The notes beneath the pieces were generated by a model. It did not search any database. It had not been told where the DNA came from and worked only from the letters and a program-made list of their open reading frames with translations. DNA of 64,000 nt from Chlorops oryzae (lineage: Eukaryota > Arthropoda > Insecta > Diptera > Chloropidae), in contig CM035806.1 of assembly GCA_020466095.1 (NCBI GenBank), forward strand, positions 61,114,729 through 61,178,728, in the 5' to 3' direction. Below, piece by piece: positions 30,633-43,283 of the stretch (the stretch's first letter is position 1; the number at the start of each line of letters is the position of its first letter). The position numbers and the translations under genes are program-made.

Positions 30633-33600
30633 CTAAGGATCGGATTGGACAGTCGGTCGGTTCTTTCTTTTTAATCGCGAAAGTGAGGATGTAGTTGCGA
30701 GTTCTCTGGCGAGGAGATTTACATGATATTGCAATTTTTGGCAATATTTTTGCTTGATCTTCATAAATTCTGATTTAACCGTCTCTACCTTTAGATCTCT
30801 ATGGATGTGTTCATTTTTAATGAACCATGGAGCTCCTGTAATAGATCTCAGGATTTTGGACTGAGCTCTTTGCAGAATATCTATATTTGAAGCACTTGCG
30901 TTTCCGTAGAGCTGTAACTTGATTGTGCAACAGGATTTTATAATCAAGTTTTAGGGGGGAACGACTATTCATTAGCCAGTGCAAGCTAATTGCTTTAAGT
31001 TTCATCTGAGTCCGCTTCGCTTCGATATGCTTGCGCCAGGTCAGCCATCTATCTAAATGAACTCCGAGGTATGTTATTTCTTCAACTTGAGGGATTCGAA
31101 TGTTATTTAGGAATGCGTCAGGAGAGACGCCTCTATTAAGTGTGAATATAATGTGACGAGATTTTTGTTCGTTAACTTTAATACGACAATGGGATAACCC
31201 GTTTTGTATATTATTTAAATGCGCTTGGAGCTGGTTGGTTGCCACCACCAGGTTTTTGTGTCTACTTAGAAATGCCGTGTCATCAGCAAACGTCGATGTG
31301 AAAATTTGACCACTAATAGGAATGTCAGCTGTAAATAAAAGGTATAAAAAAGGACCGGCAACGCTCCCTTGAGGAACTCCGGCATTAATTACAAAGTCTT
31401 TTGTTATAAATGAATTTTGTTTTACTTGGAATTTTCATTACTCAGATAAGAATTTAAGACTGCATGAACATTTTTAGGGAGTAATTGCCTGATTTTAAAT
31501 TTCAGCCCATCATGCCAAACTTTGTCGAATGCTTGTTGAATATCTAAAAATACCGCAGAGCAGTATTCTTTTTTTTCATATGCGATTCTTATTTCGTTTG
31601 TAATTCGATTAACTTGCTCGATTGTACCGTGTTTTTCCCTAAATCCAAACTTATGAAACCCAGTACTGTGGAAAATGACCATACTTTATTATTGCATTAA
31701 AAAGGTTTGTTATAAACACCACTGCAATAAGAGGTAAGTTTTTTAACATTTTCGGAGTAATCAAATCATACCCTGGAGCTTTTTTGCAGACTAATTTATT
31801 CTTGATGACGTCAATGATTTGACTGGGAGTTATTTCGTAGTGCAATTGTTGAGTGTTTTCAGAACTTTGTGTAACAGGGTGATAAAAACTACCTGGATTT
31901 GGTTGAAATACCTTACTAAGGTGCAAAGCAAACACGTTAGCCTTCTCTTCGTCGTTACGCGCCCACCCACCGTTAGGAACTCTAATAGGGAATTCACTTT
32001 CGACAGGAGTCTTCACCCCACGTATTGATTGCCATAAGGATTTTTGATTTTTGCCTTTCGGAGTAAGGTTTTGCACAAATTTATGAGCTGTGAGAAGTTG
32101 GCCCAAAAATTTTTTTAAATCGCTTCAAAAAAATTGAGGTGAATGACCATTTTTTGACCACTTTTGACCACCCCTTAACTTTTTTTGACCACCCCCCCAA
32201 AGGGTGAAAAAAAATTTTGAACTTTTTCGGGCCAACTTCACGCAGCCCAAAAAAAATTTTTTTTTTAAATTTAAATAGCTTTTCAAAAAGCCCTTTTCTT
32301 GGGCTCCAATGACCACCCCTTAACTTTTTTTGACCACCCCTAGAAATCGAGATTTTTTAGTTTTCCCCCAAATCACTCGTTGAAGTAAGCAGAAACTTTC
32401 ACCATCTCTATAGTACCCTATACAAAGTTTTTTTTTATTTGAAATAGGTTTTCAGAATGACCATTTCATGGCCTCCAATGGTCATCCCGTAACTTTTTTT
32501 GACCACCCCCAGAAATCCAGATTTTTCAATTTGCACTCAAAATATTGACGAAAGTTTCTGCTTACTTCAACGAGTGATTTGGGGGAAAACTAAAAATCTC
32601 GATTTCTAGGGGTGGTCAAAAAAAGTTAAGGGGTGGTCATTGGAGCCCAAGAAAAGGGCTTTTTGAAAAGCTATTTAAAATAAAAAATAAAAATTTTTTG
32701 GGCTGCGTGAAGTTGGCCCGAAAAAGTTCAAAAATTTTTTTCACCCTTTGGGGGGGTGGTCAAAAGTGGTCAAAAAATGGTCATTCACCTCAATTTTTTT
32801 GAAGCGATTTAAAAATTTTTTTGGGCCAACTTCTCACAGCTAAATTTATGTTGTTCAAATCGTTTCTCCCTCGAAAGGGCTGCTTTGAGCTTATTTTCCG
32901 CTTCTTTCAATCTATATTTAGGTGCTGGTGATCGGGTTTGTTGCCATTCCCTCCTGCACCTTCTTTTACAGGCCACCAGTTTTACGATTTCAGCATTAGT
33001 AAAGGACACCTTTTCCGTTTTAATGTACTTAGGCGTAGAGTTCTCTGCTGCTGAAGTCAACATAGAAGTAAGAACTGTCACGGCGTCATCAATATGCTCT
33101 TTACTTTCGATTTTGTAATTGGTGTGTATATGTGAGCTTATATACTTTTTGTATTTAAGCCAATTGGTATTGAAATTTGTTAATCTGTGGGGAATATCAA
33201 CTTGTTTTGGTTTTTCGTTCAATAGGAATAACACTGGAGAATGATCTGAAGACAGATCAATCGTTGTATATGTTGATATGGATTCTCTTTTAATCCCTTT
33301 TATAATTCCAAAATCTATAAGATCTGGTAATTTATTTGGGTCCGCTGGCCAATAAGTAGGTTTCCTAGGAGAAACAAAGTCGAGATTGTTATTTTTATTC
33401 ATAATTGCCCTATATAGTTGAGCACCTTTAGGATTACAAAGACGGGAACCCCAGAGGGTGTGCTTTGCATTATAATCTCCAGCTACGATGAATTTATCAC
33501 CGAGGGTTTTGAAGAAATCTATATACATTTTTTCTGAAATAGTGTGACGCGGTGGGCAGTATACCGCGAGACTGACATGCTTTTGCTATTAGCCCAAATA

Positions 33601-33860
33601 CTTATTGTTGTTGCTTGTATAAAAGTAGTTGCATACGATTCCATTAGGAAGTGCCTAATTCTCTTACGGATAAAAATGCCTGTACCACCGTGTGCTTTAC
33701 CATCCGGATGATTGGTTTTGTAAAATATATATCCAGGAATTGCGAAGAAGCATTTATTAGTTAAGTGAGTTTCTGAGAGAAGCAATACATCAACGGATTC
33801 ACGAATTAAAAAATTTTGGATTTCTAGCTTATGCCGGCTTAAGCCGTTTGAATTCCATGC
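30633..33860 (-). pseudogene. Jockey-like LINE ORF2, multiply broken
   Basis: The endonuclease is clear: AWNSNGLSRHKLEIQNFLI, LLLSETHLTN, AVYCPPRHTIS, VAGDYNAKHTLWGSRL and LSSDHSPV. Reverse transcriptase follows: KAPGYDLITPKMLKNLP, GFREKHGTIEQV, AVFLDIQQAFDKVWHDGL, NAGVPQGSVAGP, the active-site FADDTAFLS and a jockey-type end (NIDILQRAQSKILRSITGAP). Damage: a frameshift near 33560; the foldback between EQHKF and VQNLTPKG (the frame rejoins exactly when it is removed); a deletion near 31690 that removes about 80-100 codons between motifs 1 and 3; a frameshift near 31430; and a deletion near 30950. It cannot make an active protein, and the FADD box survives by chance or youth. Confidence 0.85.
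32086..32841. mobile_element. Near-palindromic foldback element, 756 bp, 9-bp duplication
   Basis: Starts AGCTGTGAGAAGTTGGCCC and ends with its exact inverse. It is flanked by AAATTTATG at 32077-32085 and 32842-32850. The two arms of about 300 bp are inverse copies with few differences around a 140-160-bp centre. The block TAACTTTTTTTGACCACCCC recurs in the arms and, diverged, in the centre. A 9-bp duplication suggests a Mutator-like (MULE) MITE. No coding sequence. Confidence 0.88.
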
Positions 33861-33867
33861 GTCGGTC

Positions 33868-34215
33868 CATTATTATGGGTACCTCTAGTACTAGAATGTG
33901 TCACAAAAATCCCAAAACAGCCCCCAAAATCGGACTTTTTCGAAATATTTCAATGGAATATAGAATTTGAGCGTATATTTAAGACTGCGCTTAGAAATCA
34001 AAAAAATTTGAAAAGTGGGCGTTGCAAAGGGGCGGTTTTCATAAAGAAATTGCACAATAGTCGGTAAATGGGGCCCCTTGTGGCTTTTAAAATCTCTAGA
34101 ATATTCTTTCTCAATGGTTGTTTTTTGAGCGTGTTTTGAAAATTATTTAACATGTGTTTCTGTGTCGGGTATTTTATTGTCAGGCTCGTCTGACTATAAC
34201 ACCCTTACTTGTTTT
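33868..34215 (-). mobile_element. DINE-type element, partial
   Basis: Contains GGGTACCTCTAGTACTAGAA, AAAGTGGGCGTTGCAAAGG and the end TATAACACCCTTACTTG shared with the copy at 62560-63212. It is truncated at the left, where the jockey LINE begins. Confidence 0.65.
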
Positions 34216-37200
34216 TATATGGAGTTTTTCATTCCTAGCCGAACTGAGGCTAACTTTAACATAAAAAGCCTTCTCTGACGATTCATAAATCCGGCATGAA
34301 ACGTACATAGCCCGACCATCAAAAGTGGCTGAGATAAACGCTGGGATCTTCTTGTTTTTTTTTTCGATTTTATTTTAATTTCTTTTTTTTTTTGGTAATT
34401 AAGAAACTGTAATTTCAATAAACTTAAACATTTCATCGATCTTCGCCTCCAATTGATGTTCAAAGTTTTTGTTGTTGTTGTTGTTCAATGTTTTTGTTGT
34501 TTTTGTTCTTGTTGTTGTTGTTGTTGTTACTGTTGTTTGCGGTTTGAAAAAAGTTATTCTCGCACATTTGAGTGTGAAATTTTGTTGTTGCTGTTGTTTT
34601 AGCGTCTTTTTTGATGTTAATCCTTTACATATACAATATTCTTGCAATTTCTTCAGTTTTATTATCGTATTTCTTGAATACATATATATATTCACGATAT
34701 CATGTTGTATGTTTTCTCATTGCTGGACAATAATTTTTTTTACTCAAATATTCAATAAAAAAATGTTTTTGCGACATCATATGAAAGAAGTTGTAGTTTT
34801 GGTTGTTGTTGTTTTGTTGTAATTTTTCAATTTTTTTTCATTTATTTATTTATATAATTTCTGTTAGTTTTTGTTCCTTTTTTGTTATCAAATTTTATAG
34901 GTTAATTAATAATAATAAGCATCATTTTGATTACTTGTTCGTTTACAGAAAGAAATACATACAAAGAAAAACTAAAATTTAGAGGAATAACGATTTAAAT
35001 TTTGTCGCGATTCAGCTGCGCTCGAGACATCGATTCAGCGTTTTCTATTCATGCAAAAATGAATTTTGTATCCTTTTTCAGTTATTCATCATATTATTAT
35101 TAATATGATTTCTTTTAAAAAAATACACATATCTTTCAAGGTATTCGTTAATTTAATGTGGGAAGCAGCTTGCGTAATTTTTTTTTCTTTTTATGAATTA
35201 TTAATGGATTTTAAGAGAGGACGATAAATGGACTATGACTGGCTTTTTTCTTTAGTAAAGTATTTGATTATGAGTGCGAGTATGTGTAGCATTTGCTTTC
35301 TGGGGTTAATAAAAAACCTTGCCAGTTTTCTTTTCTACTTTTTCCATTTGAAAGATTACCAACTGAAGTATAGATGCAATAAAATGTTACATCTCTTGAG
35401 GAGTCAATTGATTTTTTTTTTTTTGGATTTACGAATACAAAAGAAAAAGTGATAGGAAATTGCAAATCTAAGTTTATCTATTCAGAAGAAAATTCAAGGA
35501 ATAAGTATATGAATGTACATACATATTTATATTTGAAGTCGAGAAAAAAAACTCCATTTTGGCAAACATTAAATTTTAAGTTCAGAATGTGATCAATGGC
35601 GGTTTTATCTGCCAGCACGGAATTGAAAAAAAAAAAATTGAAAAAGGTAAAGAAAATGATTGCATGTCTCAAGAGGCCCGTAACGACATTTATATGTACA
35701 TATTTATGTATGAATACATGAAAATTCGGGCCTTCGTGCATTATTTTTAGTTCAAAGGAATGAATGAATGAATGAAGCTTCAAGAAATTTCTAGTTCCTC
35801 TTCTTATCGTAATGCGGACCGGACATGCACATCTTGAGAAAATTTATTAGGTATATCCACCACTGCCACACACCGTGCACAGTATGCACAGATATAAGAC
35901 GCATGCTGGCAAATGACCACACTATTTGCGATTGCTTTTGAACAAATGTTATTCAAATGCAATCGCATCAATCAGCGAATATTCTGAATGAATTTTCTCC
36001 AGCTGAAAAAGTAAAAAGTATTCTAAGCGCCAATAAAAGAAAGAAAGTTCTGAGCTTTGCTTAAACATTTTCCAAGTTCATACTCTCTTTTTATTCTCTA
36101 ACCAGTATGCTTAGAATTTTATTTGTTAATTTGCAGGGAAAAATTCCACGTCAATATTTTGAATCGGGGCTGAATAACGTTCTTTCTTTTTGCGCGAAGG
36201 AAATCTGAATTTGACAATAATTCACTTTCAAAATCCCCCTTATTTTTCTTTTTTGTCCTAATCATTAAGCAATAAAATTTGTTCTTATACATGAACACGT
36301 GTACGAATGTATGTTTCCAACGACACATTTAGATAAATGTTTTTAAATATAGTTTTACATATATAAATATGTATATATATATATCTATATACACGCACAC
36401 CAAACAATAATTAACCTACACATACACGTTTACGTTAACGTTTCCATATAAGTAATCGCTGAATTTATAATTTTTCGGGTTTTTTTTTTATGTTTTTAAA
36501 CTTTTATACTTTATAGGCTTTAAATTTTTTAAATCTCATACATTAAGTACACCGAAAAGGTAAAAATTTTTATGTAGTTTTATTCACACACACATACAGA
36601 AAACGAATACGGTACGCATGTATAACGTACGCAATTATACTCATATTTTTTTGTTTTTGCTTTTCTTTTCATTAAAATATATAAGAGATTTTATGTTTTC
36701 ATATAATTAAAAAACATTTAGATACTTTTTTGTATTCATGTGTGTTATGCGTGTCTTGGTAAGAAAATACATCATATGCTTAAATTTAAACGTCAAATTT
36801 TTGATTGTGCATTACAAAGATTTTATATATTTTAACATATTATTGCATTTTGTGAAGACGAAACGGTAGTGACGAATAAAAGTTAATTCTTTCTGCTTTT
36901 ATTTGATTTATTAAGAAATAAAAATTAAAATAAAAAACAACAAAAACAAAGCAAAAAATAAAAATAACGAGTAAATAATAAAAATTATTTTAAAAAATTA
37001 TTTCAATAACAGATAATTATAATAAAAAAAAATAACTCCAATAAATTACCAATTAATAATTTATAAAAAAAATCAATTCAAAGTAATTACAGTGTATTTT
37101 CTCTTAAGCGGACACCTTCAGAACTGAAAAATATGTCCGCTTAAGAGGAAAATATTTGAGAAACAAGAACACTATAGCTTTTCCAAAATGTGTCCGTTAA

Positions 37201-37302
37201 GAGAAGTGTCCGTGAGCAGAGAGTTCATTGTATAGTAAAGATTATATATAATAAAAATAACTATACTTAATACAAAATAGTAATATTAAAGTTATACAAC
37301 CC
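34216..37302. other. AT-rich, low-complexity; likely beyond the 3' end of 14-3-3 zeta
   Basis: No gene recognised. It includes (TTG)n-type tracts at 34468-34530 and 34796-34820, many homopolymer runs and TA-rich stretches. A weak relative of the TTCCCGGG MITE terminus occurs near 36140-36170 (AATCGGGGCTGAAT). A minus-strand frame near 34215-34340 has no recognisable motif. Confidence 0.35.
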
Positions 37303-37520
37303 GATTCTGAATATTCCCGGGGGACGAATTCCCGCGGAATTTACTTTTCTCGAGAGTATTCTACTTCTTCCTAAAATTTTTGAGGGAAGAAATTTGATGG
37401 GGAATGGTTATTTGACACAAACCCATAAAATTCTTTATCCTATCTATTTAAGAAAGAGAAAATTTTAGTCTCGAGAAAAGTAAATTCCCAGGAAATGTTC
37501 CCCGGGAATATTTAATGTAA
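37303..37520. mobile_element. MITE with AATATTCCCGGG ends
   Basis: The left part has TGAATATTCCCGGGGGAC and GGAATTTACTTTTCTCGAGA. The right part gives the inverse AAATATTCCCGGGGAAC and GGGAATTTACTTTTCTCGAG. A related terminus occurs near 47620. No defined target duplication. Confidence 0.65.
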
Positions 37521-37530
37521 CAAAATATGC

Positions 37531-37648
37531 AGGCATGCTCTAGAAATCGAATCCCCATAAAAAAATTCGAAATATGTAGATAAAACTTCTATTGAAATAA
37601 CATTGATTTCGAACTTTTTTATTCGGATTCTATTTCTAGAGCATGCCT
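37531..37648. mobile_element. Mini-MITE, 118 bp
   Basis: Inverted ends AGGCATGCTCTAGAAATCGA and inverse AGGCATGCTCTAGAAATAGA, extending about 24 bp with one mismatch. The interior is AT-rich. Confidence 0.7.
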
Positions 37649-40215
37649 GAAAATTTAATCTTATTCATAGAAATCTAAAATGATTTATAAAAAGCAATTT
37701 TAATTTCATAATTTTTACATAAAGTACGTAAAAAAGTTAAAAACTTTTATTTGCTATAATACATAAATAATAACAAAAATAAAATTACGAAAAAAACATG
37801 TTATAAAAAATAACAAAATTAGCAAAAAATTAATTTTTAAAAAATTAAGAAAAATTAAAAATCATAAATTAGGTCGCAATAGAATTTAAAGTATTTTCTT
37901 TAAGTTTTTGGAAGCAATAACAACAATATGGCTAATAATCTTTTTAAAGCCTATATTGAAATTTTTATCAATAAAATTTAGAAAAATTTTTTCTTTAATT
38001 TGGTCTTTTATTTTTCTTCCGTTTCAGCTAAACGCACAACTTGCAAAAAAAAATGTATCGATCTTCCTACAAAAATACATCCGATTCATACGAATACATT
38101 TAGATAAAAGCTAGTTTGTCTCTTCAGTTTAAAACATATCTGTATTCCCAATTGTGTGAAGCATTTATATTAAAAAAAAAAAAAAAACTTAACACTTCAA
38201 AAAATTTACTTCATAACAGAATATATTCTTTAAATAAAACCAAAAAAATCAATTCCTAGAGCTCCATGCAGAGAAAATTCTGCATCCCCTAAGCTCCCCT
38301 AAGATGCTCTCGATGCCTGACTTCAGAGGAAAGCAAATATAAAAGTTCTAGCTTGATAGCACTTTTCAAGATGGGTTCTTTTAACAATGAACAAAAACAA
38401 ACACTATTTAAAAAAATAATAATAATTCGACCCTCAGCTTATATTTTCACCAACTGTGACTTCATAATTTGGAAAGAACACTGAAGGAAGAGGTTTTTCC
38501 ATAGTCCCTTCGCCTATCGCGCAACTTACGCACTAACGATCTTTAAGCAAAATACAGAACCACTTCTTTAACTCCTTCAACCATAATCATGTTCAGAGAA
38601 ATTTTTCTTTGATATTTTTCGAAATCAAATTGAACAGTCATTTATTTATTTTTTTTTTGTTTTTACTTTATACTTTTTGTTTATTTTTTTTTTTACTTTT
38701 ACTTTTATTTTTAATTTTTTTTTATTCTTTTTTCAATTGGTTTTTAAAGATTTTTTTTTTTGATTTTTTCTCTTCTTTTTTGAAGCTTATCCATAAAAAT
38801 ATTTGACTTTTACACAGCGTCTTTTTACACTGATTGAAAAGTCTGGGGAGCAGAGTTTTTGGACAAGTGTTGCAGAGCATCTGCGTTGCAAGCAGACACT
38901 CATTGCGCCACTTGCTTATGTATTTTGGTCCAAAGGCTGTCCATCCAGGATTAAAAGGGTGACGTACACAATTCAAATTTTTCTATGAATACTCTTTATA
39001 AACAAGCAAGCCCAAATTGATTTTTCGAATACAAATTTTATTTGAACACTTCTTTTCTTCAAGAATTTTTAATTTATTAAATTAATTTTTAATAAAAAAT
39101 AAAAATAAAAATAAAAACAAAAACAAAAAAATAAAAATAGAATATATTTGGTGGATTTTCATTATAGCCAATCGGAAATTTCGGCCAATCGTTGGCTTAC
39201 GACATATATGGAATTTCCACTGCAATTCAAAATGCTTTCAAGTACACTGACAAAAATTATAAAACATAACTTATTTTATAAAATATATAAACACAAATAA
39301 AATTTTAACGTAAAAACGTTTTTTATTTACGAAAAAAAAAATAAAATATTTTGACAAATCAATTTTGAAAAATATTTGTGGTTTTGGTTGTTTGTTGTTT
39401 TTTTTACACGAGTGTACGTTGATAAGGTAGTAGAGTAAATGTAGTGTTTTTTTTAAGTTTTTTATTTCTCTACAAAGAGAAAAAAAAGGAAAAGAAAAAT
39501 TTAATTTCATTTTCGCGTGCTTTTTTATGCTCCATAATTATTTTTTAAATTCTAATGAACTCAAAATGGCTGCCTTGGTAACCATGATGTACACGAAATG
39601 GCACAGCAACACTACGTACCATGCGCACGCGCGTTCAATTTCAATTTGACGATGCTCTTTTCAGTTAACAGAAAAGAAATTACGTGATGCAAAAAAAAAA
39701 GAAATTAAAAAAATATATGAGGGAAAAATTCGAAGGGAAATTAAATAAACAACGGAAAGAACTAAGGATTTTTTTTCTCATTTCTTGATGTTTTTCTTTG
39801 TCGAAATGCTTTGGGGGAAAATTTTTTTTAAATGGCTTGAGTTGTGGCTTTGCGTTGGTTGCTTGTGACGCCGCTATGCTTTAATTTTTACGGGGCAAAA
39901 GAAAGTATGTTTTTGGTGATGTTTTTACTCTATATATATATATTATATTCTTTGTAGAAAAAAACAAGAAAAAACGAAGTGAAATCGCTTCAGTTGGTAA
40001 TATTCAGAAAAAAAATTCTCTGTGTGTGTATGCGTGTGTGTATGTGTATGTGTGTGTTTCCTGTTTTGAGGTTTGGATTTGGAAATTGATGGACAAAAAG
40101 TTTTAGTTTTTCGGTTTTTATTTCGGAAATTTTGCAAACCATATTTCAAAGAGAAATTTCAACGAATTTTCCAAATTGCTTCGAACATATATTTGGATGT
40201 TTATATGTACGCATG

Positions 40216-40272
<57 letters not shown>

Positions 40273-40983
40273 ATATATATATATGTATGTATAATTGCAC
40301 GAAATTGGAAACGATTTTACAAGACAAGGTTCAAGGGAAAGCAATATTTTTTTGAAACCTCGTATTAATTATTAATGTCAGCTGGTGAGAGACGACAGTA
40401 ATTTTCTTTCATTTTTCCCCATTTTCTTTTATACAATTTGCGCTTTATAAGCACATTTACTGCTGTGATCAGCCAAAAGAACTGGCTTTTATTAATTTTT
40501 TTTTATTTTTACTTAATTTTTTTAATTTTTTTTTTTTTTTTTGGAAAAAATGTTGAAATTTTCTTTGCAATTTTCGCTGTCGTGTGTTTTTTTCTTTTGC
40601 CATTTTTACACTTGAGCTGTATTCTTAGTTTTGAATTTTTTGCCTTTGCTTTCGCTTTCCTATTCCTTTCCCCTTTTCTATTGCGTTCATCATCATCATC
40701 TTCGATTTGGGTTGTTCAAATATTTTCTTTTAACGGATTTTTTAATCAAATTTTTCTTTTATCAGTTTGTGTTTTGTTGTTGTTGTTGTTGTTTCTTTCA
40801 GTGTTTGTTGTTGTTGCTGATGTATTTGTTGATTTGGATTTTGTTTTTGTTTTTGTTGCTGTTGTATTTGTTGATTTGGATTTTGTTTTGTTGCTGGTAT
40901 TTTGTTGTTTTTTTTTTCTTTTTTTGTTTGTTTGTTTTAAATTAATATTTTGCATAGTCAAAAAGGAAACAAGTTTAGTTTGG
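37649..40983 (-). other. 3' flank / probable 3' UTR region of 14-3-3 zeta
   Basis: This follows the stop codon on the minus strand. It is extremely AT-rich, with many possible AATAAA signals, so the real poly(A) site cannot be chosen. There is a (TA)n tract at 40223-40288, T-rich tracts at 38640-38780, and TTG/GTTTTT repeats at 40770-40940. A GC-richer patch at 38813-38965 (open frame ending RIKRVTYTIQIFL on the plus strand) matches nothing I know. Fly 14-3-3 zeta transcripts can have long 3' UTRs, so much of this may be transcribed. Confidence 0.4.
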
Positions 40984-41139
40984 TTAGTTGTCGCCACCCT
41001 CCTGCGGGTCATCGCAATCACCCTGCGTATCGGATGTCCAGAGGGTAAGGTTGTCTCTCAACAACTGCATTATGAGTGTTGAGTCTTTGTATGAGTCCTC
41101 GTTCAGCGTATCCAGCTCAGCTATCGCATCATCGAACGC
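40984..41139 (-). CDS. 14-3-3zeta: 14-3-3 zeta last coding exon
   Basis: 156 bp encoding [20 protein letters not shown] to the C-terminal [12 protein letters not shown] and TAA (40986-40984). Acceptor TTTTAG. Helices 8-9 and the acidic tail, which is the most variable part between flies. Confidence 0.96.
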   Translation of the reverse strand, partial: AFDDAIAELDTLNEDSYKDSTLIMQLLRDNLTLWTSDTQGDCDDPQEGGDN

Positions 41140-43242
41140 CTAAAATGCGCGCATCGCACATGAAAAACAAAAACAAAAACAAAAAATAAAAGAATTGACA
41201 TTAATTTCGATTATTCCATTAATTGCTCCATTCAATATTCGATCAAAAAAGAAAACACACTAAAATTTGAAACAACATTTTAAAGATATATGTATGTATG
41301 TATATATATATATTATATTATATTATATATATTATATACATTATATATATTATATATACTATATATATTATATATATCATGCATATATTATGTAATGAAA
41401 AATGCAAAAGCACTTCGAATATAATTTTTAGTTGCACAGAGCTTTATTTGATTTATTTATGTTTATATTTTGTTTGTTTGTTTTAGTTTCAGTGCAAACA
41501 AAAATCTTAGGAATGGAAAGTAAATAAAAACCACACGTTACACACGACTTCAAAAACATCATCATTATATTATACCACTATTATTAAAATTATCACCATC
41601 ATCATCATCATCACAATAATAATCATCATCGTGAGCACGTTCGTTATCGCTTTGTGCGTGTGTGTAAAGTCAAAGGCACACAATTATCACAGGTCAGAGA
41701 GTGTCAGAATCCCAGCAAGCATTTACCCTTAACTAAAGCAATTGAAATTAATTTGCGAGCGTAAACAAAAAATTTGGAAAATCGAATTCGAAAAATGTTC
41801 GAAAAAGACTGGAATTTAACACAAAACAAACAAAAAGGCTTCTATTCTCCTTTATTCAATTGAGATTTGGAAAAGAAAACATTCATATCGAAAGCACCGG
41901 ATATAAATATTATTCTGATGAGACTGATATCAGTAGTGTTCGGTTGAGTTTCCGAACAAAAATTTTTTTGGACTATATACATTAAGGTGAATCGTTTTGT
42001 TTGACAATAAATAAGTAAATAAATATGATTCTACGATTTATTTGAGAATGAAAGCCCAGCGAACCATAAATCAAAACCGAATTTTTTGCGCCTTTTCAAA
42101 ACAAGGTCCATCTTAAATATGCCTAGAAGCATGCTACATATTACAGAAAAAAATGAAATGGCGCGCGAGTAAAATTGTTTTGAAAGTGGTGTCGGGGGAA
42201 AGCGAATCATCAAAATCGTTATCCATTACACTTTGTTTGCTTTTTGTTTATAATGTATAAAGATTTCGATGGATGTTACCCGCATATCTACCATTTTCCA
42301 AAAAGCTTTTTAATTGAATTTTTCTCTTTTTGATACTGAGCATAATTTTAGGCATGAGAAATATATAAATTTTTGGTTGAAAAATCAACATGAATTGGCC
42401 ATTTTAAAATAGTTATTTAAGAAAAAATTAAATTTTCTCAATGGCTTGAATTTTTACAGATGACGAAGTGATGGTTTTTCTGCTTTTGAAGATTTTTCCA
42501 CCAACAATTACGACCATAAATAAATCGGATATACATAGCTCGGAAAATCTTTGTTTACAAAATCGGATAATTATTAAGTATATGATCCCCATTTTCATAA
42601 TTTTCTCTGCTAGTAGAACAGGAGGAGCTTAACAAATTGATCCATCTTAATATACATGTAGGTATGCGCGGAAAGTTTGGGACGCTGCTAGGATATATAA
42701 ATAGTAAGCCCCTTTGTTAAAAAAAAAAAAAAAAAAAAAAATCAATTGATGCAAATGCGTGCTGGAAGACGGGCTAAATTGTTTGGGGTCAAAATGGAAT
42801 AAAATTTTGATTTTTTTTAACAAAACTTTGTTTATTTACATATATATTTGGCTACATTTAAAGCTTTATTGCCATTGCTGAATTAAGCTCATGACTGGGT
42901 GCGCTTAGGCGTTTTTTGTTTTAACAATTTCTACCAGCAAGAACTTCTCAGTGTCTTAGAACAACAATCAAACAATGGTTACCACGATCAGTGTGAAGGC
43001 AACATCGCGGCAATTAAAATGCAATAAGAGGCTTGTTGTCAATGTTTGGAAAAAGGGTGAAGGCCAGACATTCATTGATGAATGGTTCACGGAAGCAACG
43101 TCGGGATATAACAAGCATGCTTTTTTAAAGTGTAATTTCCTTCAGTTATAAAAAGGCTTTTCTATGGCAATGATATATGTATAAATTTCCAATATTTAAA
43201 TGCATTAGTCTCTTCTGGCCTTATTTTTTGTTTAATTAAAAA

Positions 43243-43283
<41 letters not shown>

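Larger units (their letters stand above)
30188..33860 (-). mobile_element. Decayed jockey-clade LINE, split by a foldback element
   Basis: On the minus strand the element runs from a 5' truncation at 33860 to a 10-base poly(A) tail at 30197-30188. Its ORF2 encodes an AP endonuclease and a reverse transcriptase of jockey type, without RNase H. A 756-bp foldback (32086-32841) interrupts it. The DINE fragment at 33868-34215 abuts its truncated 5' end. Confidence 0.85.

Noticed and set aside
32089..32840. Long palindrome as an assembly artefact (chimeric inverted read)
   Set aside because: The arms are not identical, the centre is a diverged third repeat rather than a sharp mirror point, and an exact 9-bp target duplication flanks it, so it is a real insertion.
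40438..41082. 214-codon plus-strand open frame
   Set aside because: It is antisense to the last 14-3-3 zeta exon and otherwise consists of T/G-rich microsatellite sequence giving Phe/Leu/Val runs. There are no protein motifs.
41298..41400. TA-rich tract as a coding frame or replication origin
   Set aside because: A simple microsatellite in an intron; there is no supporting sequence.
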